From a bacterium (lineage in GTDB: Bacteria > Verrucomicrobiota > Verrucomicrobiia > Limisphaerales > UBA8199), in the NCBI GenBank assembly GCA_021784555.1, contig JAJYHY010000010.1, forward strand, positions 1-49,145: 49,145 bases of DNA, in the 5' to 3' direction. This document shows positions 25,601 to 31,940 of this stretch, piece after piece (the stretch's first letter is position 1; each line of letters starts with the position of its first letter). A program made the translations under genes and the position numbers. The notes below the pieces were generated by a model that had not been told where the DNA came from, did not search any database, and saw only the letters and a program-made list of their open reading frames with translations.

Positions 25601-27567
25601 CAAGCCTTCTCCGGCGCCACCGGCTTGTCCCAATAATAACGCGCGCCCCAACCCTTCTTGAAGCCGGCCTCTTCCCCGACGGAGCCGAGCACGAATGCCG
25701 CGGAGCGCAAGACGGGATTCCCGAGCGCGCCTTGGGCTTCTCTGTGCAACTCCGCCGCAATCTCAGCGTCGCTGTCGTAGTCAATCACCGGGTTCCAGGT
25801 GTTCATGCCGATGCCTTCGTCGTAATAGCGCCAGCCCCAGCGCTCGGCGGCATACGCGGTTCCGATGGTTGAATAGGGCCGGCCTTCGTAGGGGTAGCCC
25901 AGGGCGTTCATGCCGGCGAAGGCCATCAGGCGCATGGCTCTCGGCACCAACGATGGGGGCGCACAGACCATCGCGGCCCAGGTGGACCACTGGTATTCGT
26001 TGCGCATACTCCAGGGATCATACTCGTAGAACTTGGCTTCGGCGCGGGCATAAGTCTGGCCTCGCCGCGTTGCGAGGACGCGCGCCCACAACGTGTCCGC
26101 CCGCACGCCGTCGTCCACCACGTGGTAGCTGAATGGGAGCCGCTGTGCTTCCGCGTTCAACTGGACCGCCTTCTCTCGCATGGCCAATAGCCGGCCGCGA
26201 AAGTCAAACACCCCGAATCGGAGGCTGCCATTCCAAGGCGCGGAGGCAGAGGCAGTCAAGGCAAAATGGGCGTCTTCGCCCAGGCGATAGCCGAGTTGAC
26301 TCGAAGCAAGGTGCAAATGAACAACTCCGGTGACGGGCACATACTCCAGAGATTGTTGAAGCTGTCGCTTCGTTTTGGCGTCCCCCACCGTCACATAAAC
26401 CGGATACAAACCCGCGGCCCACTGGCGCGCCACCGGCACGCGCACTTGAAATGACCTCTCAGCGCCGGGCTGCAGAAGGCTAGTTTCCTCGTGGGCATAG
26501 ACTACATGCCCGTGCGGCGTGGTCACATGAATCGAGAGGGCCAGCCGGTCTCGGCAACTTCGGTTGACCAGCCGGGCTGGCAACACGTAGTCCTGGCCCG
26601 CGGGCGCCTCGCTCTTGCCGGGCTTCAAATCAGTGTAGGCCGGGATCGCCTGGGTCCCGCCAGCGAGCGTGTAGAGCAATTGGTCCCAGAGTCTGAGCCA
26701 GATGTCATCCTGGTCATAGCCGCCACCGCCGGCTTCAAGCTGTTGTTCGCTCAGCGAGATGGGGCCCATCGGCACGACCAGAATTGCCCCTTGACATACC
26801 TTCCGGAGGTAGATTGCTCCAACGCCGCTGGAGAGTTGTGTCGCACCGTTGGCGGGAGTCATTCTTGGCCTGCGGTCGGAGCTTCTCAGGCGGTGGACCG
26901 GGATGCCGGAAAGCTCCGGTCCGTCCGCGCGCTGCAACCCGCCGAAGTTCGGCGCCGACGATGCGCCCCGTGCCGCTGGGCGCGCTGGCCAGACCTTGCC
27001 CAGCGGAGCATCCGCCGCTGGAGGCGTTTGGGCGCAGACCACCAGGATGCCACCCGAACGGACAAACTCCAGCAGCTTCTCTTGCAACGCCGTATCACGC
27101 AGGACCGTCTGCGGCGAGTCAAGAAACACGACGTCGTAAGGGCTATGGCCGTTACGCCGGGCAATCGCTTTCTCCATCTCGCCGAGCGCGCGCCGGGTAA
27201 CTTCGGCTTCGGTGGGGTGGCCTTTGGGCTCGATGTCGTTCCATTTGTCAAAAACATGGTACACGTCGAAGCCGGCGTCATCGGTGTATTGCACGTCCAG
27301 GGAAGCGCGCAGCCGCCGAGTAACACGTTCATAGCGCGACACCCAACTGCCGCCCGTCTTCGATAATTGCACCAGGCACCGCAACGGCCTTTCATAGCGC
27401 AGCACTGGCCAACAGGCCGGCGCGGGGAGACCGGCGGTTGAATTTGTGGGGCTAAAGACCGGCTCCAGTTGGGGACCCGGAACGGGCCAAGGCGAGGCGG
27501 TGATCGGCATGGCGCTCAGCAGGAACAGCGCCACCAGCAAGAATATTCGTTGGCACAAAATAAACAT
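22690..27567 (-). CDS. Very large secreted GH42/beta-galactosidase-like multidomain protein
   Basis: 1,625 aa from the ATG at 27567, chosen because a signal peptide begins there (MFILCQRIFLLVALFLLSAM). Residues about 50-330 contain a Rossmann-like segment (SPYDVVFLDSPQTV, LLEFVRSGGILVVCAQTPP) of the kind seen in ThuA/glutamine-amidotransferase-like domains. Next come Ig-like strands. A TIM-barrel region follows (about 520-900: MRLMAFAGMNALGYP, FVLGSVGEEAGFKKGWG near 630, SMWYESQFYSTQDGPEPGFG near 780), compatible with acid/base and nucleophile glutamates of clan GH-A. Then a beta-galactosidase trimerisation-like domain (VIFAIGRRAVSPEQAEALGH, FVEGGGTLVFTPEFACQ) and more beta domains. No close family is certain. 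With the GH38 gene it probably acts on a complex polysaccharide in the periplasm or at the cell surface. Confidence 0.65.
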   Translation of the reverse strand: MFILCQRIFLLVALFLLSAMPITASPWPVPGPQLEPVFSPTNSTAGLPAPACWPVLRYERPLRCLVQLSKTGGSWVSRYERVTRRLRASLDVQYTDDAGFDVYHVFDKWNDIEPKGHPTEAEVTRRALGEMEKAIARRNGHSPYDVVFLDSPQTVLRDTALQEKLLEFVRSGGILVVCAQTPPAADAPLGKVWPARPAARGASSAPNFGGLQRADGPELSGIPVHRLRSSDRRPRMTPANGATQLSSGVGAIYLRKVCQGAILVVPMGPISLSEQQLEAGGGGYDQDDIWLRLWDQLLYTLAGGTQAIPAYTDLKPGKSEAPAGQDYVLPARLVNRSCRDRLALSIHVTTPHGHVVYAHEETSLLQPGAERSFQVRVPVARQWAAGLYPVYVTVGDAKTKRQLQQSLEYVPVTGVVHLHLASSQLGYRLGEDAHFALTASASAPWNGSLRFGVFDFRGRLLAMREKAVQLNAEAQRLPFSYHVVDDGVRADTLWARVLATRRGQTYARAEAKFYEYDPWSMRNEYQWSTWAAMVCAPPSLVPRAMRLMAFAGMNALGYPYEGRPYSTIGTAYAAERWGWRYYDEGIGMNTWNPVIDYDSDAEIAAELHREAQGALGNPVLRSAAFVLGSVGEEAGFKKGWGARYYWDKPVAPEKACKALQWYLKTKYPSLEALNAAWKSKFKNWDEIKLTKEFSGGPPNLDADGWAHPKASPVGAGVRAVSIAPYQDTANFYDWYYDKIVGIARRIFHDEINPVTLTMSSAPTIGSADYDVRQDGPSMWYESQFYSTQDGPEPGFGLMWGHFDSSVKTEDLFWGLLLTRSGHNDYWVDMPLMFNNDFTLTRATFALRRWTHRLAGHERTILDSRTAPSGVGILPANGVGPQPVTKYGFTPPGDFGDMTTSLKVALNQAGFGYEVITPKKLSGHAIVFAIGRRAVSPEQAEALGHFVEGGGTLVFTPEFACQTGIGAPQEVSPGCGLAGQWRFKVTKPGIGATAGKARLDGLGEAWRGLEIATKPGYLEQVAEQGWRPLATYPGGAPALLSRRLGKGRLVFLNAVYISHHYIQWVTPTDGPRKGFYRLVESLCEQAGARRTLRLEGKLDEVLHWAVKQFTDPTGRIRYVILRTSGEVPWTAGTLEWLGPEPVAYDILGGPVGQPSRVFGKSIPLVFRPGSGKFLAFTAAPVHTIKVEARSRKLVTGQPLRLTVHILDANGRPIPGSFPFECRVERRGAEIAGLHRSISLESGASMVINTALNDPAGQWRVVLTDGITGLSGSATIRVAANQEAVAVPPVACRGWPSEVEAPARLSSKDFIEHLRRLAALYRKDHSSEAWLTKQYLGYFYDTFSNTRHDLLRPLNEVDWMAYRGAIRQAVLSGATLILTGEDVGLDPRTGLATYPGHYGKQLPALAAALAGADWRTATPDGDTVIAALGKGRVILCRESIDAAGNTNPEIARWQQRWLAELKAGQDGGIRLPTPTLEKLRRWWVGKTALGAAPRTVSWFGDNSRVLKLMLDPAKPLGETFILAVPPTGKVSDLRLALSTTGTGKIVFDIGCDDVPDDEILATTQPAGDDNRISAIKWRQAMNSCLAKFARTDSEAYRDDSGWRMIPVRVTATSKVALTLRDLKLTVQ

Positions 27568-27603
27568 TTGTGCCAGCCTAGCCAATCCCCCACCCAGAGG
27601 GCT

Positions 27604-27620
27604 ATTCCCCAAAGGAGTAA
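27604..27620 (-). repeat. Half copy of the 42-bp hairpin element
   Basis: ATTCCCCAAAGGAGTAA, the left arm of the element, lies 37 nt upstream of the signal-peptide ATG of the giant secreted protein (reading on the minus strand). No right arm is present. Its place just ahead of the operon makes a role in transcription or in the leader RNA possible. Confidence 0.6.
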
Positions 27621-27689
27621 GTCCAGGTGCAATCGGCGGGCGGTTCGTCGCCCGGCATTGGAGGGAGCATCCAGGTCTGCCGGCCCGTT

Positions 27690-27911
27690 CTAAAGGACGT
27701 CAATTCGATGCGCCGTTACCCAGATGTCGATCTGTTCAAACCGCTGCTTCAGCAACTCCTTTGCATCCCGCATTTTCCGCCAGTTCAGGGGAGTGTCTTG
27801 GGCATCGACGCGGATGCGGATCAGTTGGTCGCTGAATTTGGTGCTGCCGTAGGCCCATCGCCCGCGGACGACTACGGCATCGGTGCTGGTTGCGCCGAAG
27901 GCGTTAACCAA
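27690..27911 (-). CDS. Small protein of unknown function
   Basis: 73 aa from a TTG at 27911; the open frame extends 10 codons further up (RQKFVISDDELVNAFG) without an ATG. The sequence looks genuine: a short N-terminal region, then LIRIRVDAQDTPLNWRKMRD, KELLKQRFEQIDIWVTA and a hydrophobic end. The helix-strand pattern resembles small regulatory or antitoxin proteins, but the family is not recognised. It is the third gene of a three-gene run of small proteins on this strand. It may have lost its real start. Confidence 0.45.
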   Translation of the reverse strand: MVNAFGATSTDAVVVRGRWAYGSTKFSDQLIRIRVDAQDTPLNWRKMRDAKELLKQRFEQIDIWVTAHRIDVL

Positions 27912-27960
27912 CTCGTCATCAGATATAACGAATTTCTGGCGCTAGATCCTGCGGCCGTCG

Positions 27961-28188
27961 TTATAGAAAAGCGGGAGCAGAATTTCGAACCTGATCATTT
28001 GCAACTCTGACTTCTTCGTCGGTCGCGCGCCGGTAGCCGACGTTTTCGTTCTCAAGCAGGGTGATGGCGCCGATCGGGATTTGGTAAACCTGACCAGGAA
28101 GACTCGCTACTCGCGCTCGCGTCGCGAGCTCATAGAAGCCCCTCTCCCGATCTGCCTCGCTGGTAAAGCGAATGTACACCGTTTGCAT
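27961..28188 (-). CDS. Small protein of unknown function
   Basis: 75 aa (MQTVYIRFTSEADRERGFYE ... GYRRATDEEVRVANDQVRN). It is a compact beta-alpha protein rich in charged residues, with no signal peptide or membrane segment. It lies about 100 nt behind the 93-aa gene and 50 nt ahead of the 73-aa gene, all on the same strand. The run looks like a small operon, possibly of toxin-antitoxin type. No catalytic motif is visible. Confidence 0.55.
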   Translation of the reverse strand: MQTVYIRFTSEADRERGFYELATRARVASLPGQVYQIPIGAITLLENENVGYRRATDEEVRVANDQVRNSAPAFL

Positions 28189-28286
28189 AGTCCACGGAGA
28201 GCTTACCTCGCCGGATAGGCTCGGTCAATGCACCGGTAGAGAATTTGAGGAACTCAAGAACCCGGCTTAACTGGTGTCCCGCTGCT

Positions 28287-28568
28287 TCACGGCTGGCCCT
28301 TTTGCGCCCGCATTGAAGCACGCCCCAGCTCCCGGTCTTCGATACGTTCCGCTTCGGACATATTGCGGTAAGCGGAAGCGATGGCCGACTCGGGCAGCGG
28401 TGTCAGGTCCCGGGCTTTGGTTTCGGCGACGATCTGGGGCAACCGCTCGTGCGTGGCCCGGGCGATCAGTCCGTTGATGGTCAGTTCCGTGACTTCCCGT
28501 GCCGCTTCCAGGAGGGCCTTGTCTTCGCCCGGAAACCGAGTGAGCTGTTTGTAATTGCGCATATCCAT
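28287..28568 (-). CDS. Small antitoxin-like protein with operator palindrome at its start
   Basis: 93 aa (MDMRNYKQLTRFPGEDKALL ... VTELTINGLIARATHERLPQ). The segment DKALLEAAREVTELTINGLI resembles the helical part of a ribbon-helix-helix or plasmid-type regulator, and the acidic, flexible C-terminus (ESAIASAYRNMSEAERIEDR) resembles antitoxin tails. A 10-bp perfect inverted repeat covers its start codon (28557-28579), as expected for an autoregulated small operon. Either of two in-frame ATGs (28568, 28562) could be used. The function is inferred from layout only. Confidence 0.55.
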   Translation of the reverse strand: MDMRNYKQLTRFPGEDKALLEAAREVTELTINGLIARATHERLPQIVAETKARDLTPLPESAIASAYRNMSEAERIEDRELGRASMRAQKGQP

Positions 28569-28579
28569 AGGATATGCGC
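28557..28579. promoter_or_regulatory. Perfect 10-bp inverted repeat over a start codon (operator-like)
   Basis: GCGCATATCC-ATA-GGATATGCGC is perfectly palindromic, with arms at 28557-28566 and 28570-28579, and spans both possible start codons of the 93-aa gene. Its size, symmetry and place fit an operator for a dimeric repressor, probably the product of the same gene. It could also form a hairpin that hides the ribosome-binding region. Confidence 0.6.
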
Positions 28580-28667
28580 CCTGAACCGCAGATCAAGATT
28601 TCGCCATGTAAAAGCGCTTCGCGTGCGCGACGGCGGCCGGGTTTGAATCGACCGGGGTCGGCTTGCT

Positions 28668-30684
28668 CTACGGGCTGGCGCCTCGGTCAATCGCCTTGTT
28701 CTCGTAAAGCAAGACGCGCGGATGTCCCCAGCCGATTGAAATGATGTCCAGGTCCCCATCGCCGTCTATATCTACAGCCTGGGCTCCATCGTGATGTTCA
28801 TCTCCCGTGTACACGACGTGCCTCGCCCAACTCAAGCCCTTGCCATCCAGGTTCTCAAAAATCATCAGGCGCGCTCTTGAGGGATGGGCCAGGTTGTGCT
28901 CGCCGACGACCACGTCCAGGTCGCCGTCTCGGTCCATGTCCACCACGTCCAGGCTCAGATCGTCCGGCATGGCCAGACGTGGTCGAGCGGGTCGGCGGGC
29001 ACGGTCAACATCTCGACGCCGATGCCCGGCATGTCCCACGTCAAGGCAACTTCGAGAGGGCCGCCGGGCATGAAGCGGTCCACGGCCACTCCCTGGAGGA
29101 AGTTGCCGTGGCCTGGAGCGATGTTGGTAAGCACCGTGAATGAGCCCGAACCGTCGTTGTGGGCCCAAGCAAATCTTGGGTTGTTGCCGCTGCCTTTCCA
29201 CTCACTTCCCAGGATGTCCGGGCGCCCATCCCGGTCGAAATCATATATGGCGTCCATATTGTTGAGCGGCGCGCCAATCGTGTGGCGTGCCCAATGCCCA
29301 CCCGGCCGGCCCGGGTTCCGATACCACCACGCGCCCGTGACGATGTCTTTGCGGCCGTCGCCGTCGATGTCAGCGGCCCCGATGAAATCCGCGCGCCAGG
29401 GTCGCGCCGGGTCGATGACGTGTCGCACCCAGTGGTCGAGCGAGAGTCGTCCCGGCCCTGGCCGGCGGTCCAGTTCGCCCCGAAGAGGTCGGGGCGCCCG
29501 TCGCCGTCGAGATCGACGATGCGCATGCTATGCGAACCGTCGTGGGAGATGACCAGCGGCGCCCAACGATCGACCCAGCGGCCGCTCCGGTTAACCCCGC
29601 GGTTGAAATAGACGGTCACATCGTCGGGATCGGCTCCTTGAGGCATGTGGGCAGTCGCCACGTCCACGCGCCCGTCGCCATCGAAATCCGCCGCGCCGAT
29701 GAAATGCAGAACCGTCTCGGTGTGGGGCACGATGGTGTGTTCCCGCCAGGGGCCGGCGGTGCGATCGACCGGCGCCTCAAACCAGGAGACCTTGTAATGG
29801 TGGCCCGCGAGCTCTGAGGGCGAGAGGACAATATCGGCGCGGCCATCGCCGTTGATGTCGCCCAGGGCAATGAACGTATTCGGCCAGTTCCAGTCAGCGT
29901 CGGCGGCGTAGGTGTGCTCGGCCCACTGGCGATGGCCGAGGTTTTGGTACCAACGCTGGTTCACGATGATGTCCGGCCGCCCGTCTCCATCGACGTCGGC
30001 GACCAGAAGGCCCTCTCCGGGCGGGCAGGGCATGGTAGTTTCGTCCCAAGCCACGGCGCCGTGTTCTCGACGTTGCCAGCAGAGGTGGAGGATGTTGCCC
30101 GCGTCCTTTCCGGACGGCCATTCCTTTTGGTTCCGCCCCACCAGGTCGGGCAATCCGTCTCCGTCCAGATCGGCCACTTCGACGTCGTGCCAGACTTCGT
30201 TCACGATGGGATGCGGTTTCCAGCCGTTGTGCGTCTGTTCGAGCCACACGACCCCCGAGGGGTAGGTGATCGCGACGAAATCGTTGCGGCCGTCGCCGTT
30301 GATGTCGGCCACCTCGCCGTCGGTGCTATAGGCGTGGGTGCCATCCATCACCACGCGGTCGAAGTTCGGATAGTCGTTGTAAAATGCCACCAAGCCGCCA
30401 CTCCGGGCGCCGCCGACGATGAGATCCGGACGGCCATCGCCGTTGAGGTCGCCCACGGACTTGAGCCAAGGCTCTTGGATCGTCCGGTCCAGAATGCGCA
30501 GTTCAAAGGCGCGTTGGGCGGCAACCGGCTCCGGCTTAGGCCCCGCCGATGTATTCTGTGCGTAAGCCGCCACGCAACAGCAAGCGGCGCTTGAGGCAGC
30601 CATCAGGAACCATCGCCACCGCGCGCGACCGCTCCGTTTATTGGCCTTTGGAGTTGGTGAGTTAAGAGTTTTTGTCCATTTCAT
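28668..30684 (-). pseudogene. Secreted FG-GAP/VCBS repeat protein broken by two frameshifts
   Basis: It starts at the ATG at 30684 with a signal peptide (RWFLMAASSAACCCVAAYAQ). At least nine calcium-binding propeller repeats with the DxDGDGxxD loop follow (DLNGDGRPDLIVGG, DINGDGRNDFVAIT, DLDGDGLPDLVGRN, DVDGDGRPDIIVNQ, DINGDGRADIVLSP, DFDGDGRVDVATAH, DLDGDGRPDLFGAN). Near 29445 the sense shifts frame (DHWVRHVIDPARPWRADFIG, DIDGDGRKDIVTGA). Near 28970 it shifts again (SLDVVDMDRDGDLDVVVGEH, DIDGDGDLDIISIGWG) and ends at 28668. In one piece it would be about 670 aa, a seven-bladed-type surface propeller for carbohydrate or lectin-like binding. The frameshifts may be real decay or assembly errors. 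The start codon overlaps the stop of the truncated mtaB (ATGA). Confidence 0.8.
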
Positions 30685-31466
30685 AGCGAGTCAGGTTGAT
30701 AACAGACCAGCGTGCGCACCGCGGACACGGCGCGCACGACGGCGGCGAAGACGCGCGGGATCATGCGCTGCTCGGCCAGCACCATGGCCGTGTTCGCGAA
30801 GCCGCAGGCCGTGTCGCCCGCGCAATACACGCCGTGCGCGCGCGCGATCTGGTCCAACTCGGACCAAAGGAAGCGCATGTCGCGCACGCCCAGCACGCAC
30901 AGGCCGAAGATCACCGCGCGGAGATCGCCCGTCATCAACGCCTCGTCGTGGACCTCCTTGCCGCCGACCGATTCGATGCTCAACAGTTCCGCGCCGGCAT
31001 TCGCGCAACCGGCAAAGGTGGCCAGCATCGACTCGTGAAGCGGCCCGCTCCGCATCCGGGGCGGGCGCTCCATCTCGCGGGTGTCGCTGGGCGTGATTCG
31101 CAGGACGCTTTTGAGGCCGTGCTTGGCGTGCTCGCTCGCCATCGCGTCGGCGAGGATGCGGGTCAACTCGGTGCCCCAAGCGGGATGCTCCGTCATCGGC
31201 GGCAGCGTCTCGAACTCGATGACCAGCCCGTGCGCCTCCAGTTCCACCGCCCGTTGCAGCGCGCCGGTGATGATCTGCTGGTACTGCGCCCGCACGTCCG
31301 GCATCGTGGTTTCATTCACCAACATCGGCGGGAGGGTGAAGTTCAGCTCCGGATAAACCGTCCCGCCGCCGATCGTCATGCCGCGCCGCGTTGTGAGCGG
31401 CCTTCGGCAAATGCCGAAGCGGAGTTCAGCCGGGTTGGCTATGGCGACCTGGTTGAAGCGGTTCAT
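30681..31466 (-). pseudogene. mtaB: Truncated methanol:corrinoid methyltransferase (MtaB)
   Basis: 261 aa from the ATG at 31466 (MNRFNQVAIANPAELRFG), the family's usual start. The next segments are MtaB-typical: GMTIGGGTVYPELNFTLPPM, LVIEFETLPPMTEHPAWG, LLSIESVGGKEVHDEAL, GVYCAGDTACGFANTAMVLA and MIPRVFAAVVRAV. MtaB carries the methyl group of methanol to a corrinoid protein using zinc bound by one glutamate and two cysteines. Family members have about 460 residues. This one stops at CYQPDSL, so roughly the last 190 residues, including the second zinc cysteine, are gone. No mtaC/mtaA partner is seen nearby. The frame is otherwise intact, so truncation by a junction with the FG-GAP gene is likely. 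Confidence 0.8.
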
Positions 31467-31551
31467 CTCGTCGCCAGGATAATAGCTATTACTCGCGGGA
31501 TGATCCACATGATCTTAAATCGAATATATCTCCTCGAGGGAAGCGTACACA

Positions 31552-31593
31552 ATTACCCAAAGGAGCAGCGGCGCGATTACTCCTTCGCGCAAT
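31552..31593. repeat. 42-bp hairpin element, complete copy 1
   Basis: The left arm is ATTACCCAAAGGAGCAG (31552-31568), the 8-nt loop CGGCGCGA, and the right arm TTACTCCTTCGCGCAAT (31577-31593). It is the most divergent of the complete copies, but keeps the 17-8-17 geometry exactly. Confidence 0.65.
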
Positions 31594-31812
31594 ATCGCTG
31601 CCCCGCGAGTCGTTGTCTCGAAGTCATCCCCTCATCTGTGTGCGGCTAGAGCTCAAGGCTGAGTCGAAAGAAACAGGAGAATCGCAATTTTCCTGGCCGC
31701 TGTCTGGATGTCATCCCCATGCGTTGTTGCGCATCGGCCCAGGCTTTCAGCTTCTTCGGGACCCGTCCTGGCCCGGAGCCCGTAAAGTTAGCGAGCAGGC
31801 GGGCCGGCGGCC

Positions 31813-31854
31813 ATTCCTCGAAAGAGTAAGCGCGGCATTACTCCTTCGAGGAAT
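31813..31854. repeat. 42-bp hairpin element, complete copy 2
   Basis: The left arm is ATTCCTCGAAAGAGTAA (31813-31829), the loop GCGCGGCA, and the right arm TTACTCCTTCGAGGAAT (31838-31854). The arms pair at 16 of 17 positions, making a strong stem. It lies 86 bp upstream of the 870-aa surface protein gene. Confidence 0.8.
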
Positions 31855-31940
31855 TGTCGCTGTCCTTGCGCCCTCATACCATCCGAGGCTAACAGTCCGT
31901 CATTTTGCAACAAACCAAAGCAAACCATTAGGCAGTAATT

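Larger units (their letters stand above)
31467..31940. other. Intergenic region with two 42-bp hairpin elements
   Basis: This 474-bp gap separates the truncated mtaB and the CBM9-type gene, which diverge. Two complete copies of the hairpin element lie here (listed separately), 260 bp apart. Between them and after the second copy no gene, tRNA or good promoter was recognised. A short AATAGCTATT palindrome occurs near 31485. Confidence 0.5.

Noticed and set aside
31813..31854. 42-bp element as a simple intrinsic terminator
   Set aside because: Copies occur upstream of genes, between divergent genes and inside an operon gap; none has a following T-run, and arm and loop lengths are fixed, which terminators do not require.
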